A model generated the notes under the pieces. The model searched no databases, was not told the DNA's origin, and saw nothing but the letters and a program-made list of their open reading frames with translations. From Opitutaceae bacterium (GTDB taxonomy: Bacteria; Verrucomicrobiota; Verrucomicrobiia; Opitutales; Opitutaceae): 16,097 nt of DNA. Position 1 is the stretch's first letter; every line of letters begins with the position of its first letter. The position numbers and the translations under genes were made by a program. Positions 1 to 7,715 of the stretch are shown here, piece by piece. The stretch is taken from positions 1 through 16,097 of the forward strand of contig SYDD01000328.1 of NCBI GenBank assembly GCA_005786775.1, given 5' to 3'.

Positions 1-1237
1 CGCCGCCGGCGAGCCACATCGTGAAGCCATGGTGGTTATGGTCGCGGCCGTTGACCTTGCCCGCGTTGGCGCCCGCCGTGGGCAGCTCCACCACCGGCGT
101 GCGGCCGAACTCGCCGCCCCAAATCACTAGGGTTTCATCCAGCATCCCGCGTTCGCGCAAGTCGCGCAAGAGGGCGCCGATCGCCTGGTCGCTCTCGCGG
201 GCTAGGCGGCGATGATTTACCTCGAGGTCGTCGTGATTGTCCCACGGCTGGCCCTGCCCATGCCACGCCTGCACAAAACGCACGCCGCGTTCCAGCAGGC
301 GGCGGGCGATCAGCAGTTGCCGGCCGTGAGTGGTGTCGCCGTAGCGCTCCCGCATCGCGGCCGGTTCGCGGGCGAGGTCGAAGGCGTCGGTGGCCTCGAG
401 CTGCATCCGCGAAGCGAGCTCGAAAGACTGGATCCGCGCCTCAAGCCGCGGATCGGCCTCGCGCGTGGCCGCATGGCGGGCATTGAGGCGCGCGAGGAGG
501 TCGAGCTGGGAGCGCTGGTCGGCGGGGCCGGTGAGCGGGCTACGGATGTGCTCGATCAGCCGCTCCACCTCTCGATGGCGGGTATCGACATGCGTTCCCT
601 GAAAGATCCCGGGCAAAAAGGCGCTCTGCCAATTCTGGGATTCCTGAATCGGGTAACCACCGGGGCACAGCGCCACAAAGCCGGGGAGGTTCTGGTTCTC
701 CGAGCCGAGGCCGTAGGTTACCCAGGAGCCTAGGCTGGGCCGAGGCAGGCGCGCGTCGCCACAATTCATCAGCATCAGCGAGGGCTCGTGATTAGGGACG
801 TCGGCCCGCATCGAGCGGATGACGGCAAGCTCGTCCGCGCAGGCCGCGACGTGGGGGAAGAGCTCACTAATCTCGAGGCCGCTGCGGCCGTGGCGGGCGA
901 AGCGGAAAGGCGAGGCGAACGCGGCGCCGGTGCGGCGCTCGGTCTTAAGCTCGAGCGGGAGCGGCTTCCCGTGCCAGCGCGCAAGGGCCGGCTTGGGGTC
1001 GAAGGTGTCAACTTGCGAAGGACCGCCGTTAGCGAAGATGTGGATTACCCGGCGGGCCCGGGCCGGAAAGTGCGGCGCACGCGGCGCAAGCGGCCGCAGC
1101 GGATCGAAGGTGGTTGCCGCCGCGGCCGGGGTGCCGGTCAGCGCCGCCAAGCCGAGCGCGCCGAACCCCAGCCCGCAGCGGGCGAGAAAGTCGCGACGCG
1201 GCAACGGCGGGGCGGCGGGGAGCAGAGCGGGGCGCAT
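1..1237 (-). CDS. DUF1501 family protein, Tat-exported (C-terminus missing)
   Basis: The frame is open from the left edge, so the stop lies outside the window; about 412 codons are visible. The N-terminus carries a twin-arginine signal (PRRDFLARCG, residues 13-22, then a hydrophobic stretch rich in G, A and L), so the protein is probably exported folded by Tat. Family hallmarks are GGPSQVDTFDPKP near residues 71-83, the stretch PSLGSWVTYGLGSENQNLPG, WGGEFGRTP, and GRDHNHHGFTMWLAGG at the edge. DUF1501 proteins belong to the alkaline phosphatase/sulfatase-like fold and are abundant in Planctomycetes and Verrucomicrobia; their reaction is not established. I chose the ATG at 1237 because it gives a usual 13-residue n-region and starts MRP like two exported neighbours. 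An in-frame ATG at 1285 would add 16 residues and leave only 43 bp to the divergent gene. Neither start has a Shine-Dalgarno sequence. The family assignment is firm; the start is not. Confidence 0.88.
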   Translation of the reverse strand, partial: MRPALLPAAPPLPRRDFLARCGLGFGALGLAALTGTPAAAATTFDPLRPLAPRAPHFPARARRVIHIFANGGPSQVDTFDPKPALARWHGKPLPLELKTERRTGAAFASPFRFARHGRSGLEISELFPHVAACADELAVIRSMRADVPNHEPSLMLMNCGDARLPRPSLGSWVTYGLGSENQNLPGFVALCPGGYPIQESQNWQSAFLPGIFQGTHVDTRHREVERLIEHIRSPLTGPADQRSQLDLLARLNARHAATREADPRLEARIQSFELASRMQLEATDAFDLAREPAAMRERYGDTTHGRQLLIARRLLERGVRFVQAWHGQGQPWDNHDDLEVNHRRLARESDQAIGALLRDLRERGMLDETLVIWGGEFGRTPVVELPTAGANAGKVNGRDHNHHGFTMWLAGG

Positions 1238-1337
1238 CGGGGTGGGACGAGCCAAGCGCCTGCACCGGCTACGGGGAAGCTTCATTTTCAGGCGTGCAGG
1301 GCGCCCGCGGCGCGGCCATCACGCTCGGATGCGCCCC
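1229..1337. repeat. 10-bp inverted repeat carrying both divergent start codons
   Basis: GATGCGCCCC reads on the plus strand at 1328-1337 and on the minus strand at 1238-1229. Each copy contains the ATG of one of the two divergent genes (DUF1080 at 1329, DUF1501 at 1237). The roughly 90 bp between them holds a short AT-richer patch at 1276-1290, which could contain a promoter element (GAAAAT on the minus strand), but no convincing -35/-10 pair was seen. The repeat may just reflect shared MRP codon choice. Confidence 0.4.
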
Positions 1338-2498
1338 ACCCTTCTCGCCCCCCTCCGCCACGCCTTGCCGTGGCTCCTTCTGCCCGCGCTGGTGCCCGCC
1401 GCCGCCCCGGCACCCGACGCTGATGGCTTCGTGCCGCTCTTCAACGGCCGCGACCTGAGCGGCTGGGTGAATGGCAACTGCGCCCCTGAGACCTGGAGTG
1501 TACGCGACGGCGTGATCCACTGCACCGGGCTGCCGATCGGCGGCCTGCGTACGGAACGCCAGTACGAGAACTTCATCCTCGAGCTCGAATGGCGCCACCT
1601 GCGCCGGAGCGGCAACTCCGGGGTCTTCGTGTGGGGCTCGCCCATCAACGCGCCCGGCGTCCCCTTCCTCCGCGGGATCGAGGTCCAGGCGCTCGACCAC
1701 GGCTACGCCGAGGACTTCCAGCGCAAGAACGGCAAGGCCTCGGACTGGTTCACCGTGCACGGCGACGTCTTCGCCATCCACGGGGCCACGATGCGCTACA
1801 TCGGCCGCACCAACGGCAAGCGCAGCTTCCCGATCGAGGACCGCAGCCGCCCTTCGCCGGAATGGAACCACTACCGCATCGAGGCGCGCAACGGTTCCCT
1901 CCGCCTGCACGTCAACGGCCGCGAGGTGAGCGGCGGCGACGACGCGAACTACCGCAAGGGCTACCTCGCGCTCGAGTCGGAAGGTTCCCCGGTCGAATTC
2001 CGCAACGTGCGGATTAAGGAACTCCCCTCCTCGGGCGCCGGCTCGGACGTGACCGCCCCGGTAGATCCGGGCTGGCGAGCCCTGTTCAATGCGCTCGACC
2101 TCCGCGGCTGGCGCACCAGCGCGGCGACGGAGGCCGCGTGGACCGTCGGGAACGGACGCATCACGGCCCGCGCTGGCGCTGGTGCGGAGGCCTCTCTCGT
2201 GACCACGGGCGACCTAGGCGCGGCGGAGTTCGTCATCGATTACCAGCCCCCCAGGGCCGGGCCCGCGGAGGCCGTGGTGCTGGTGCGGGGCCATCCCGTG
2301 CGCCTAACGGGGGCGGAACCCGGGAAATTCAGCCGTTTCATCGTCACGGTCGCGGCCGGCAAGGTTCGCGTCGCGCGCGAGGGCGGCGCGGTCGCCGAGG
2401 CGGCATTGCCCGCCGGGCTCCCGGTGCGGGGACCGTTCGCTCTTGTCCCGGCCACCGCCGGCGGGGTCTTCACCAACCTGCACGTCCGCGACCTCTGA
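1329..2498 (+). CDS. Secreted DUF1080 (3-keto-disaccharide hydrolase-type) protein with second degenerate copy
   Basis: This is a 389-residue exported protein. Residues 1-28 form a signal peptide (MRPTLLAPLRHALPWLLLPA, then APAAAPAP). Residues 35-232 form a complete DUF1080 jelly-roll domain: LFNGRDLSGW at the front, W56-V58 and DGVIHCTG, LRTERQYENF, the core SGNSGVFVWG (95-103), GIEVQALD, EWNHYRIEA, and the closing FRNVRIKEL. DUF1080 proteins are concanavalin-like folds; characterised members act on 3-keto-glycosides, and many in Planctomycetes and Verrucomicrobia accompany glycan degradation. Residues 249-389 (WRALFNALDLRGW, then WTVGNGRITA and FTNLHVRDL at the end) look like a second, shortened DUF1080 unit lacking the SGNSGVF core, so it probably binds rather than cleaves. 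The start at 1329 is chosen because the signal peptide begins there; the frame is open upstream only as antisense of the DUF1501 gene. No Shine-Dalgarno sequence is seen. Substrate unknown. Confidence 0.88.
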   Translation: MRPTLLAPLRHALPWLLLPALVPAAAPAPDADGFVPLFNGRDLSGWVNGNCAPETWSVRDGVIHCTGLPIGGLRTERQYENFILELEWRHLRRSGNSGVFVWGSPINAPGVPFLRGIEVQALDHGYAEDFQRKNGKASDWFTVHGDVFAIHGATMRYIGRTNGKRSFPIEDRSRPSPEWNHYRIEARNGSLRLHVNGREVSGGDDANYRKGYLALESEGSPVEFRNVRIKELPSSGAGSDVTAPVDPGWRALFNALDLRGWRTSAATEAAWTVGNGRITARAGAGAEASLVTTGDLGAAEFVIDYQPPRAGPAEAVVLVRGHPVRLTGAEPGKFSRFIVTVAAGKVRVAREGGAVAEAALPAGLPVRGPFALVPATAGGVFTNLHVRDL

Positions 2499-2512
2499 GG
2501 AGGGGAGAACGG

Positions 2513-2557
2513 AAAAAAGGGGGTCGGGCGCGGCCGCGCCGGGCGCGCTCAACCCCC
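2513..2557 (-). terminator. Rho-independent terminator of the gspDEF operon, overlapping the gspF stop
   Basis: Read on the minus strand, GGGGGT (2557-2552) pairs with ACCCCC (2524-2519) and is followed at once by six T (2518-2513). The loop contains further GC-rich self-complementary sequence, including the perfect palindrome GGCGCGGCCGCGCC (2527-2540). The rising arm is the last two sense codons of gspF (GGG GGT), and its TGA lies just inside the loop. In plus orientation no T-run follows, so it is unlikely to stop the convergent DUF1080 transcript efficiently. Confidence 0.65.
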
Positions 2558-3781
2558 AAGCTTGAAGCTCGAACTGACCTGGAAGACGGCGCTGACGATG
2601 GCGAAGGCGATGAAGCCGACGAAAACGAACACTGCCATCAACACCCCGCTGGCGATCACCTTAGTGAACATGTTTAGCTGCCCGGAAATCCGCTTTTGGT
2701 AGGCTACAGCGATCTGCTTGAGACTGGGCACGACGTTGCCCGTGTTCTCGCCGACCGCGAGTCGGTCGAGCACTAGCGCCGGAAAGCAGCCCGTGCGGCC
2801 GAGTGCGGCCGACAGGGCCTCGCCCTCAAGCACGCGTGCGATCGCCGCTTGGAAGGCCGTCCGGTGCACCGTGTTGCCGATCTGTTTCTCCGTCATCCGC
2901 AGCGCCTCCGCCGCCGTGATGCCGTTCTCAAGGAGCACGGAAAGCGTCTGGGCGAAGGCGAGCACCGTCTGCGCCACCACGAACGGGCCCGTCAGCGGCA
3001 GCCGCAGCAGCCACGCGTCGGTCGCGGCCCGGCCGGCCGCCGTGCGCCGCCAGCCCAGGAACGAGCTGAAGCCCGCCACCGCCGCCACGGCGAGCCCGAC
3101 GCCCCAAGGGCTGAGCAGAAACTCGGAGAGCCCGATCAGCAGCGAGGTCGAGGCCGGCATCTTGCCGCCGAGCGAAGTAAGGAGCGTCTTCAGCCGTGGC
3201 AGCAAGAAGACGAGGAAGAACACGATCACCCCCCCCGCAACCACCACCATGAACGCCGGGTAGGCCAGCGCGGCGAACAGCTGCCGCCGCAGCTCGCGCT
3301 GCTCCGTCAGGTGCACGATCAGCCGGGCGAGGGTGTCGTTCAGCGAACCCGTAGCCTCGCCCGCCTGGATTAGGTTGGTCACCGACGGCTCGAAGACCTC
3401 GGGGCTCGCCGCCATCGCCCGCGACAGGGGCGCACCCTCGCTGATCCGTTCCCAGAGCTGGCTGGCAAGCCGGCGCAGTCGCGGCTCCTGAATACGGACC
3501 GACAGCAGCCGCACGGCCTCGCCGGCGGACAGCCCGCTGTGGACCAAATCATAAAGCGACTCTAGGAAGGGTAGGCATTCGCGCCGGGTAAGCACGCGCG
3601 CAGTCCAGTTCTCGGCCGGGCGGCGCGCCACCGCCTGGCCGGCGGCCAGCTCTTCCACCGTACGCGCCTGCACGCCGCGAGCGGCCAGGACCCGCAGGGC
3701 ATCGCGGCGCGAGGGGGCCTCAAGCTCCGCCGAAACCGGCTGGCCCGCGCGATCGCGTCCGCTGTAGGCGAAGCGGGGCAT
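2549..3781 (-). CDS. gspF: Type II secretion inner-membrane platform protein GspF
   Basis: GspF is the polytopic inner-membrane protein that couples the GspE ATPase to pseudopilus assembly. The 410-residue length is normal. The N-terminus MPRFAYSGRDRAGQPV is characteristic. Two T2SSF four-helix repeats lie at about 70-195 (RRECLPFLESLYDLVHSGLS, then EATGSLNDTL) and 272-397 (FAQTLSVLLENGITAAEAL, then VGENTGNVVPSL). Membrane segments lie near 174-195, 226-244 and 374-399. I start at the ATG at 3781, which overlaps the gspE stop by one base (TGATG). A GTG directly before it would add one residue but is less likely. Translation is probably coupled to gspE. It is the last gene of the operon and converges on the DUF1080 gene. 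Type IV pilus PilC is a relative, but the partner genes favour a GspF/PilC-like role in a secretin-bearing system. Confidence 0.93.
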   Translation of the reverse strand: MPRFAYSGRDRAGQPVSAELEAPSRRDALRVLAARGVQARTVEELAAGQAVARRPAENWTARVLTRRECLPFLESLYDLVHSGLSAGEAVRLLSVRIQEPRLRRLASQLWERISEGAPLSRAMAASPEVFEPSVTNLIQAGEATGSLNDTLARLIVHLTEQRELRRQLFAALAYPAFMVVVAGGVIVFFLVFLLPRLKTLLTSLGGKMPASTSLLIGLSEFLLSPWGVGLAVAAVAGFSSFLGWRRTAAGRAATDAWLLRLPLTGPFVVAQTVLAFAQTLSVLLENGITAAEALRMTEKQIGNTVHRTAFQAAIARVLEGEALSAALGRTGCFPALVLDRLAVGENTGNVVPSLKQIAVAYQKRISGQLNMFTKVIASGVLMAVFVFVGFIAFAIVSAVFQVSSSFKLGG

Positions 3782-5523
3782 CACTTATCCACCACGGTGA
3801 TGACCCGCAGCACCTCATCGAACGTGGTGTGACCGCGGCGGACCTTCTCCCAGCCGCTCTGTCCGAGGGTGCGCATCCCGTGGCGACGGGCGCACTCGGC
3901 GAGGGTTCGCGTGCTCTCCCGCTTAAGCACCAGCTGGTGCATCTCCTCGTTAAGGCGGAAAATCTCGAAGATGCCAATACGGCCGCGGTAGCCCGTGCCC
4001 CGGCAGCGGTCGCAGCCCACCGGCGCCGACAACTCAGTCACATTTGCGGCCTCCTTCGGATCGCAGCCGAGGATCGCCAAGCTCTCGTCCAGCTTCACCC
4101 GCGAGATCGGAGCGGGGCGGGAGCACTCCGGGCAGAGTCGCCGCACTAGCCGCTGCGCGATCACCAGCTCGATCGCCGACGCCACTAGGAAGGGCTCGAT
4201 GCCCATGTCGACCAGGCGCGTGATCGCGCCGGGGGCGTCGTTCGTGTGCAGCGTCGAGAACACCAGATGTCCCGTTAGCGAGGCGCGGATCGCAATCTCG
4301 GCGGTGTCCTTGTCGCGGATCTCACCCACCATGATCACATCTGGGTCCTGCCGCAGCACGTGGCGCAGGGCGTCCGCGAAGGTCAGGCCAATCTCCGGCC
4401 GCACCTGCATCTGGTTCACCCCGGGTACCTCGTACTCAATCGGATCCTCGATGGTGATGATGCGTAGGTCAGTGGAATTGATCTTCCGCAGGAAGGCATT
4501 GAGCGAGGTGCTCTTACCGGAGCCAGTCGGACCGGTGACGAGGATGATGCCGTGCGGCGTGTCGAGCACCTCGCCGATCGCGGCCTGCTCCTCCGCGCTC
4601 ATCCCGAGGCGGTCCATCGTGTAGGCCTCCTTCTTCTGGTTGAGGAGGCGCAGGGAGATCGATTCCGCGTAGATCGTCGGGACCGTCGAAACGCGGATGT
4701 CGAGGGTGACACCGCCGGCGCGGAAGTTGATGCGTCCGTCCTGCGGCAGGCGCTTCTCCGAGATGTTCATCCGCGCCATGATCTTGAGCCGGGAGATGAT
4801 CGCGTCTTGGAATCGCAGGAGGTTCTCCGGGACGGGGACGGGCACGAGCAGGCCATCCACGCGGTAGCGGATGCGCAGCTGAGCCTCCTGGGGCTCGAAA
4901 TGGATGTCCGTGGCTTGGTCGGCCACAGCCTGTGAAATGACGTCCGTAACGAACCGGACCACCGCCGCCTCCTCGTCGACCACCTCCTCTGCCCCGGACT
5001 GGACCGCGGGCGCGATGTAGTCCTCCTGCCCATCTTCGAGCGAACCTGCGCCGACGCCGAAATTCTCGATGATTAACTGGTGCACCCGCTCGGGCACCGC
5101 GAGATGCCACCGCAACGGCCGGGCGGTGAACGTGCGGATCCACGCAGCCATATCCGCGTCCGGCGGCCACGCCGCGGCGAGATGGAGGGGACGGTCGAGG
5201 TCGGGCAACGGCACGGCCGGCGTGCTACCCGTGCGGGCCAGCTGCAGAGGGATGATCTGGTACTCGTGGACCAGGCGGGCCGGCAGGAGACCGCGGGCCT
5301 CGGCATCGGCCTCTAGGTTACTCGCGACGTCTAAACTGCAGGCGGCCGCGAGGGCGGTGAGCACCTCGGCCTCGGGCCGCGCGAGCGCGGCCGCCAAGAT
5401 CGCGAGCCGCTGGCCGCGCGGGGCCTCAGCGAGCGCCTGGCGCTGCTCGTCCGTAAGCTGGTCGGCGAGCGCGGTGGGCAAAAGCCCCGTGGCGGGGGCC
5501 TGAAGGTCCGCCAAGGCGCTCAT
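3781..5523 (-). CDS. gspE: Type II secretion ATPase GspE (PilB/GspE family)
   Basis: This is the hexameric cytoplasmic ATPase that powers pseudopilus extension. In the 580 residues the sequence shows: an N-terminal MshEN/N1E-type region (about 1-160), an N2 domain with RFVTDVISQAV and ATDIHFEPQ (190-211), Walker A GPTGSGKST (331-339), the Asp box ITIEDPIEYEV (356-366), Walker B DVIMVGEIRD (395-404), and the His box GHLVFSTLHTNDA (418-430). The four zinc cysteines, C464-x2-C467 and C504-x2-C507, are intact; they mark the GspE/PilB extension type rather than the PilT retraction type. The start ATG at 5523 overlaps the gspD stop as ATGA, and the stop overlaps the gspF start, so the three genes form one tightly coupled unit. 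All catalytic motifs are present, so it should be active. A type IV pilus PilB role cannot be excluded from this gene alone, but the adjoining secretin is GspD-like. Confidence 0.94.
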   Translation of the reverse strand: MSALADLQAPATGLLPTALADQLTDEQRQALAEAPRGQRLAILAAALARPEAEVLTALAAACSLDVASNLEADAEARGLLPARLVHEYQIIPLQLARTGSTPAVPLPDLDRPLHLAAAWPPDADMAAWIRTFTARPLRWHLAVPERVHQLIIENFGVGAGSLEDGQEDYIAPAVQSGAEEVVDEEAAVVRFVTDVISQAVADQATDIHFEPQEAQLRIRYRVDGLLVPVPVPENLLRFQDAIISRLKIMARMNISEKRLPQDGRINFRAGGVTLDIRVSTVPTIYAESISLRLLNQKKEAYTMDRLGMSAEEQAAIGEVLDTPHGIILVTGPTGSGKSTSLNAFLRKINSTDLRIITIEDPIEYEVPGVNQMQVRPEIGLTFADALRHVLRQDPDVIMVGEIRDKDTAEIAIRASLTGHLVFSTLHTNDAPGAITRLVDMGIEPFLVASAIELVIAQRLVRRLCPECSRPAPISRVKLDESLAILGCDPKEAANVTELSAPVGCDRCRGTGYRGRIGIFEIFRLNEEMHQLVLKRESTRTLAECARRHGMRTLGQSGWEKVRRGHTTFDEVLRVITVVDK

Positions 5524-7541
5524 TTCCCAAGGAGGCGATCGACCGCGGAGCGCGGCGGGGCGACGTAGGAGGGATCCAGCTCCTTCTTAACCTCGTCGCG
5601 CGAGGGCCAGCTGTCGATCCGGCGGAAGGCGTCGGCGTTGTCGATCGCCGGCGTGTTGGTAAGAACCACCGGTCGGACGAAAAACACGAGATCCGAGACC
5701 GTCTTCCCGCGAGAGCGCGAGCCAAGCAGGTCGCCGAGGATCGGGATGGGGCCGAAACGGCTGGAACTGCGGAGGGAGGAGTTCTTGCGGAAGCCGCTGA
5801 TCACAATGATGTCGCCGGACTTGGCGGAGACGTAGTTGGTGGATTCGCGCCGGCCGATCACGTACTGCTTGTTCTGGTCCACCAAGACCTCGCCGATCAC
5901 GTCCTCGACCGACTGCACCAAGTCGAGCTGCACCGCGCCGTCAACGCCGATGAAGGGAGTTACCGTGAGGGTGGTGCCGATCTGCTGCTGCGTGACGGTG
6001 GAGCTGGAGGCGAGGCCGGTGCTGACGCCGGCGGCGGACTGGATCGTGCCGGTGACAACCGGGCGGGTCTCCCCGTTGAAGAACTTGGCCTGCTTACCGT
6101 GGCTGGTGACAATCGCGGGCTGGGTCGTGATCGCGTTGTTGCGCGAGCGCGGCGTAGTATTGAGCGAGATCTCGGCCGCGAGGTCGCGGGAGCCGGAAAC
6201 CGCGGCGCCGCGGGAGACGGCCCCGCCCGTGGCCCCCATCCCGACGGCGGTGCCGGAGAAACCGACCAGCTTATCGCCCTCGATCTTCAGCCCGAGCGCA
6301 CTGATGCCGCTGGCGTGCTGGTCGTCGAGCGTGACTTCGGCGATCACCACTTCGATGCGGACCTGGGGCAGCACGATGTCGAGCTTGTCGATCAGGGCAC
6401 GGACGAGCCGGATATCATCCGAGGTGCCGAAAACGACCACGGCGTTGCTCCGGTCGTCGTTCACCACGGTCATGAGCGAGCTGAACTCGTTGTTGCCGTC
6501 GCCCTGAGAATTCGAGGCGGAGACGATCGTGGGGGCCGGCGCCGCGGCCGGGGCGGGCTGGTTGGGGTTTGCCGGGGGCGTCGCCGGGCGGGGGCCGGTG
6601 CCCCCCTGCCGCTGCAGGGCGGTGTTCGTGCCCGAGATAATGCGACTGAGCACGTTGACCACGTCCGTGGCCTTGGCGTGTTTGAGGTAGATAACCTCGT
6701 TGCGGGTATTCGGGTCGGCCCGGCGGTCGAGACGCTCGATCAGATCGTCGAAGAAGGGATGCTGGCGCGGGTCGGTGACGAGGATGACCTGGTTGGTCCG
6801 GTCGTCGGCGCTGTAGGAGGTCGCCGAGCCGATCTGCTGCTGGAGCGTGCCCGTGAGGATGCCGCGGAGCTTATTTACGAGGTCGCTGGCCTTAGCGTCC
6901 TTCAATTGGTAGAACTTTGGTTTCATTCCGGCGGTGTTCGGCCGGTCGATGTGCTGGAGCACGGTCTCGATTCGCTGCAGATTGCTGATGCTATCCGTGA
7001 TCAGCAGGGCGTTGGCGGAGGCGAGGATCACCGGGCCCCCGTAAAGCGCGTTGAGGAGGCCGGTGATCATCGGGGCCACCTCCTGGGCGCGGGCGAACTC
7101 CAGGGTAAACATCTTGGAGGCGGCCTTACCCGTGGCCGGCCGCTCGAAGGCGGAGCCGGTGATCATTTCCGGAGCCTCTTGGCGCACGGCTTGAATGTTT
7201 ACCACCTTGAGAAACTTGTCGCCCAGCGGCGAAAGGCCGATGCCGTTCACCGCGAGCGCCGTCTCGATCGCGATGATCGCCTCCGCCTTGGTGACCGCCT
7301 GCTTAATCCTTAAGTTGTAGGTCGCCGCGGTGAGTTGTTGGGGGCGGATTACAATCCGGCCGGTGAGCTGCTCGTAGACGTTGAGCACCGTGTCCAAGTC
7401 TGCGTCCGGCAGCATGATCTGGTTGACGGTGTCTTCCTCGGTCCGGGGCGGAGCGGGCGCCGCGGGGGATTGGGCTTGGAGGTTACCCGCGGCGAAGGCG
7501 GCGAGGGCGAGGCAGGAGGCTCGGAAGAGACGAAGGCGCAT
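5520..7541 (-). CDS. gspD: Type II secretion outer-membrane secretin GspD
   Basis: This protein forms the multimeric outer-membrane channel of the T2SS. With the start at 7541 it has 673 residues: signal peptide 1-24 (LFRASCLALAAFAAGNLQAQ), N0 domain about 38-115, N1 about 140-200 (KMFTLEFARAQEVAPMI), N2 about 206-272 (KFYQLKDAKASDLVNKLRGI), N3 about 282-390, and the secretin barrel domain about 395-628. The barrel ends in the family hallmark GPIPILGDLLGSR, then SDLVFFVRPVVLT. N3 contains a low-complexity Pro/Ala insert (about 313-345: RPATPPANPNQPAPAAAPAP), longer than usual. The frame stays open 36 codons upstream to 7649, but only the M at 7541 gives a clean signal peptide. No gspC precedes it; a divergent gene follows after 174 bp. 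That gap shows a TTTACA at 7610-7605 on this strand but no matching -10. No lipobox is present. Confidence 0.93.
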   Translation of the reverse strand: MRLRLFRASCLALAAFAAGNLQAQSPAAPAPPRTEEDTVNQIMLPDADLDTVLNVYEQLTGRIVIRPQQLTAATYNLRIKQAVTKAEAIIAIETALAVNGIGLSPLGDKFLKVVNIQAVRQEAPEMITGSAFERPATGKAASKMFTLEFARAQEVAPMITGLLNALYGGPVILASANALLITDSISNLQRIETVLQHIDRPNTAGMKPKFYQLKDAKASDLVNKLRGILTGTLQQQIGSATSYSADDRTNQVILVTDPRQHPFFDDLIERLDRRADPNTRNEVIYLKHAKATDVVNVLSRIISGTNTALQRQGGTGPRPATPPANPNQPAPAAAPAPTIVSASNSQGDGNNEFSSLMTVVNDDRSNAVVVFGTSDDIRLVRALIDKLDIVLPQVRIEVVIAEVTLDDQHASGISALGLKIEGDKLVGFSGTAVGMGATGGAVSRGAAVSGSRDLAAEISLNTTPRSRNNAITTQPAIVTSHGKQAKFFNGETRPVVTGTIQSAAGVSTGLASSSTVTQQQIGTTLTVTPFIGVDGAVQLDLVQSVEDVIGEVLVDQNKQYVIGRRESTNYVSAKSGDIIVISGFRKNSSLRSSSRFGPIPILGDLLGSRSRGKTVSDLVFFVRPVVLTNTPAIDNADAFRRIDSWPSRDEVKKELDPSYVAPPRSAVDRLLGK

Positions 7542-7715
7542 GCGGATGGAGGCGGCGGCCGGGCGGAGCGGCCACCCAGAGACGCTGGCAGCAAAGCGGA
7601 AGGATGTAAACGGTCTTGTCAGGCGGAAACCACGCCCGCCGCCGGGCAAGCCCCCCTCCTCTTTTCGCGCAACCCCGCCGTGGACATCGCGTCTTCCGCT
7701 TGTTTCAAAATCCCT

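Noticed and set aside
819..1328. Long upstream extension of the DUF1080 frame on the plus strand
   Set aside because: It is antisense to the well-conserved DUF1501 gene and has no recognisable protein sequence; the signal peptide begins at 1329.
6099..7313. 404-codon open frame on the plus strand
   Set aside because: It lies wholly opposite gspD, whose domains are conserved throughout. Long antisense frames are expected in GC-rich coding DNA.
7681..7711. TGGACA ... CAAAAT before the Ig gene as a promoter giving a leaderless mRNA
   Set aside because: The spacer is 19 bases and the -10 only 4 of 6. Attractive because there is no Shine-Dalgarno sequence, but too weak to list.
7335..7715. Upstream extension of the Ig-protein frame
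   Set aside because: It overlaps gspD on the other strand and would bury the clear signal peptide that starts at 7716.
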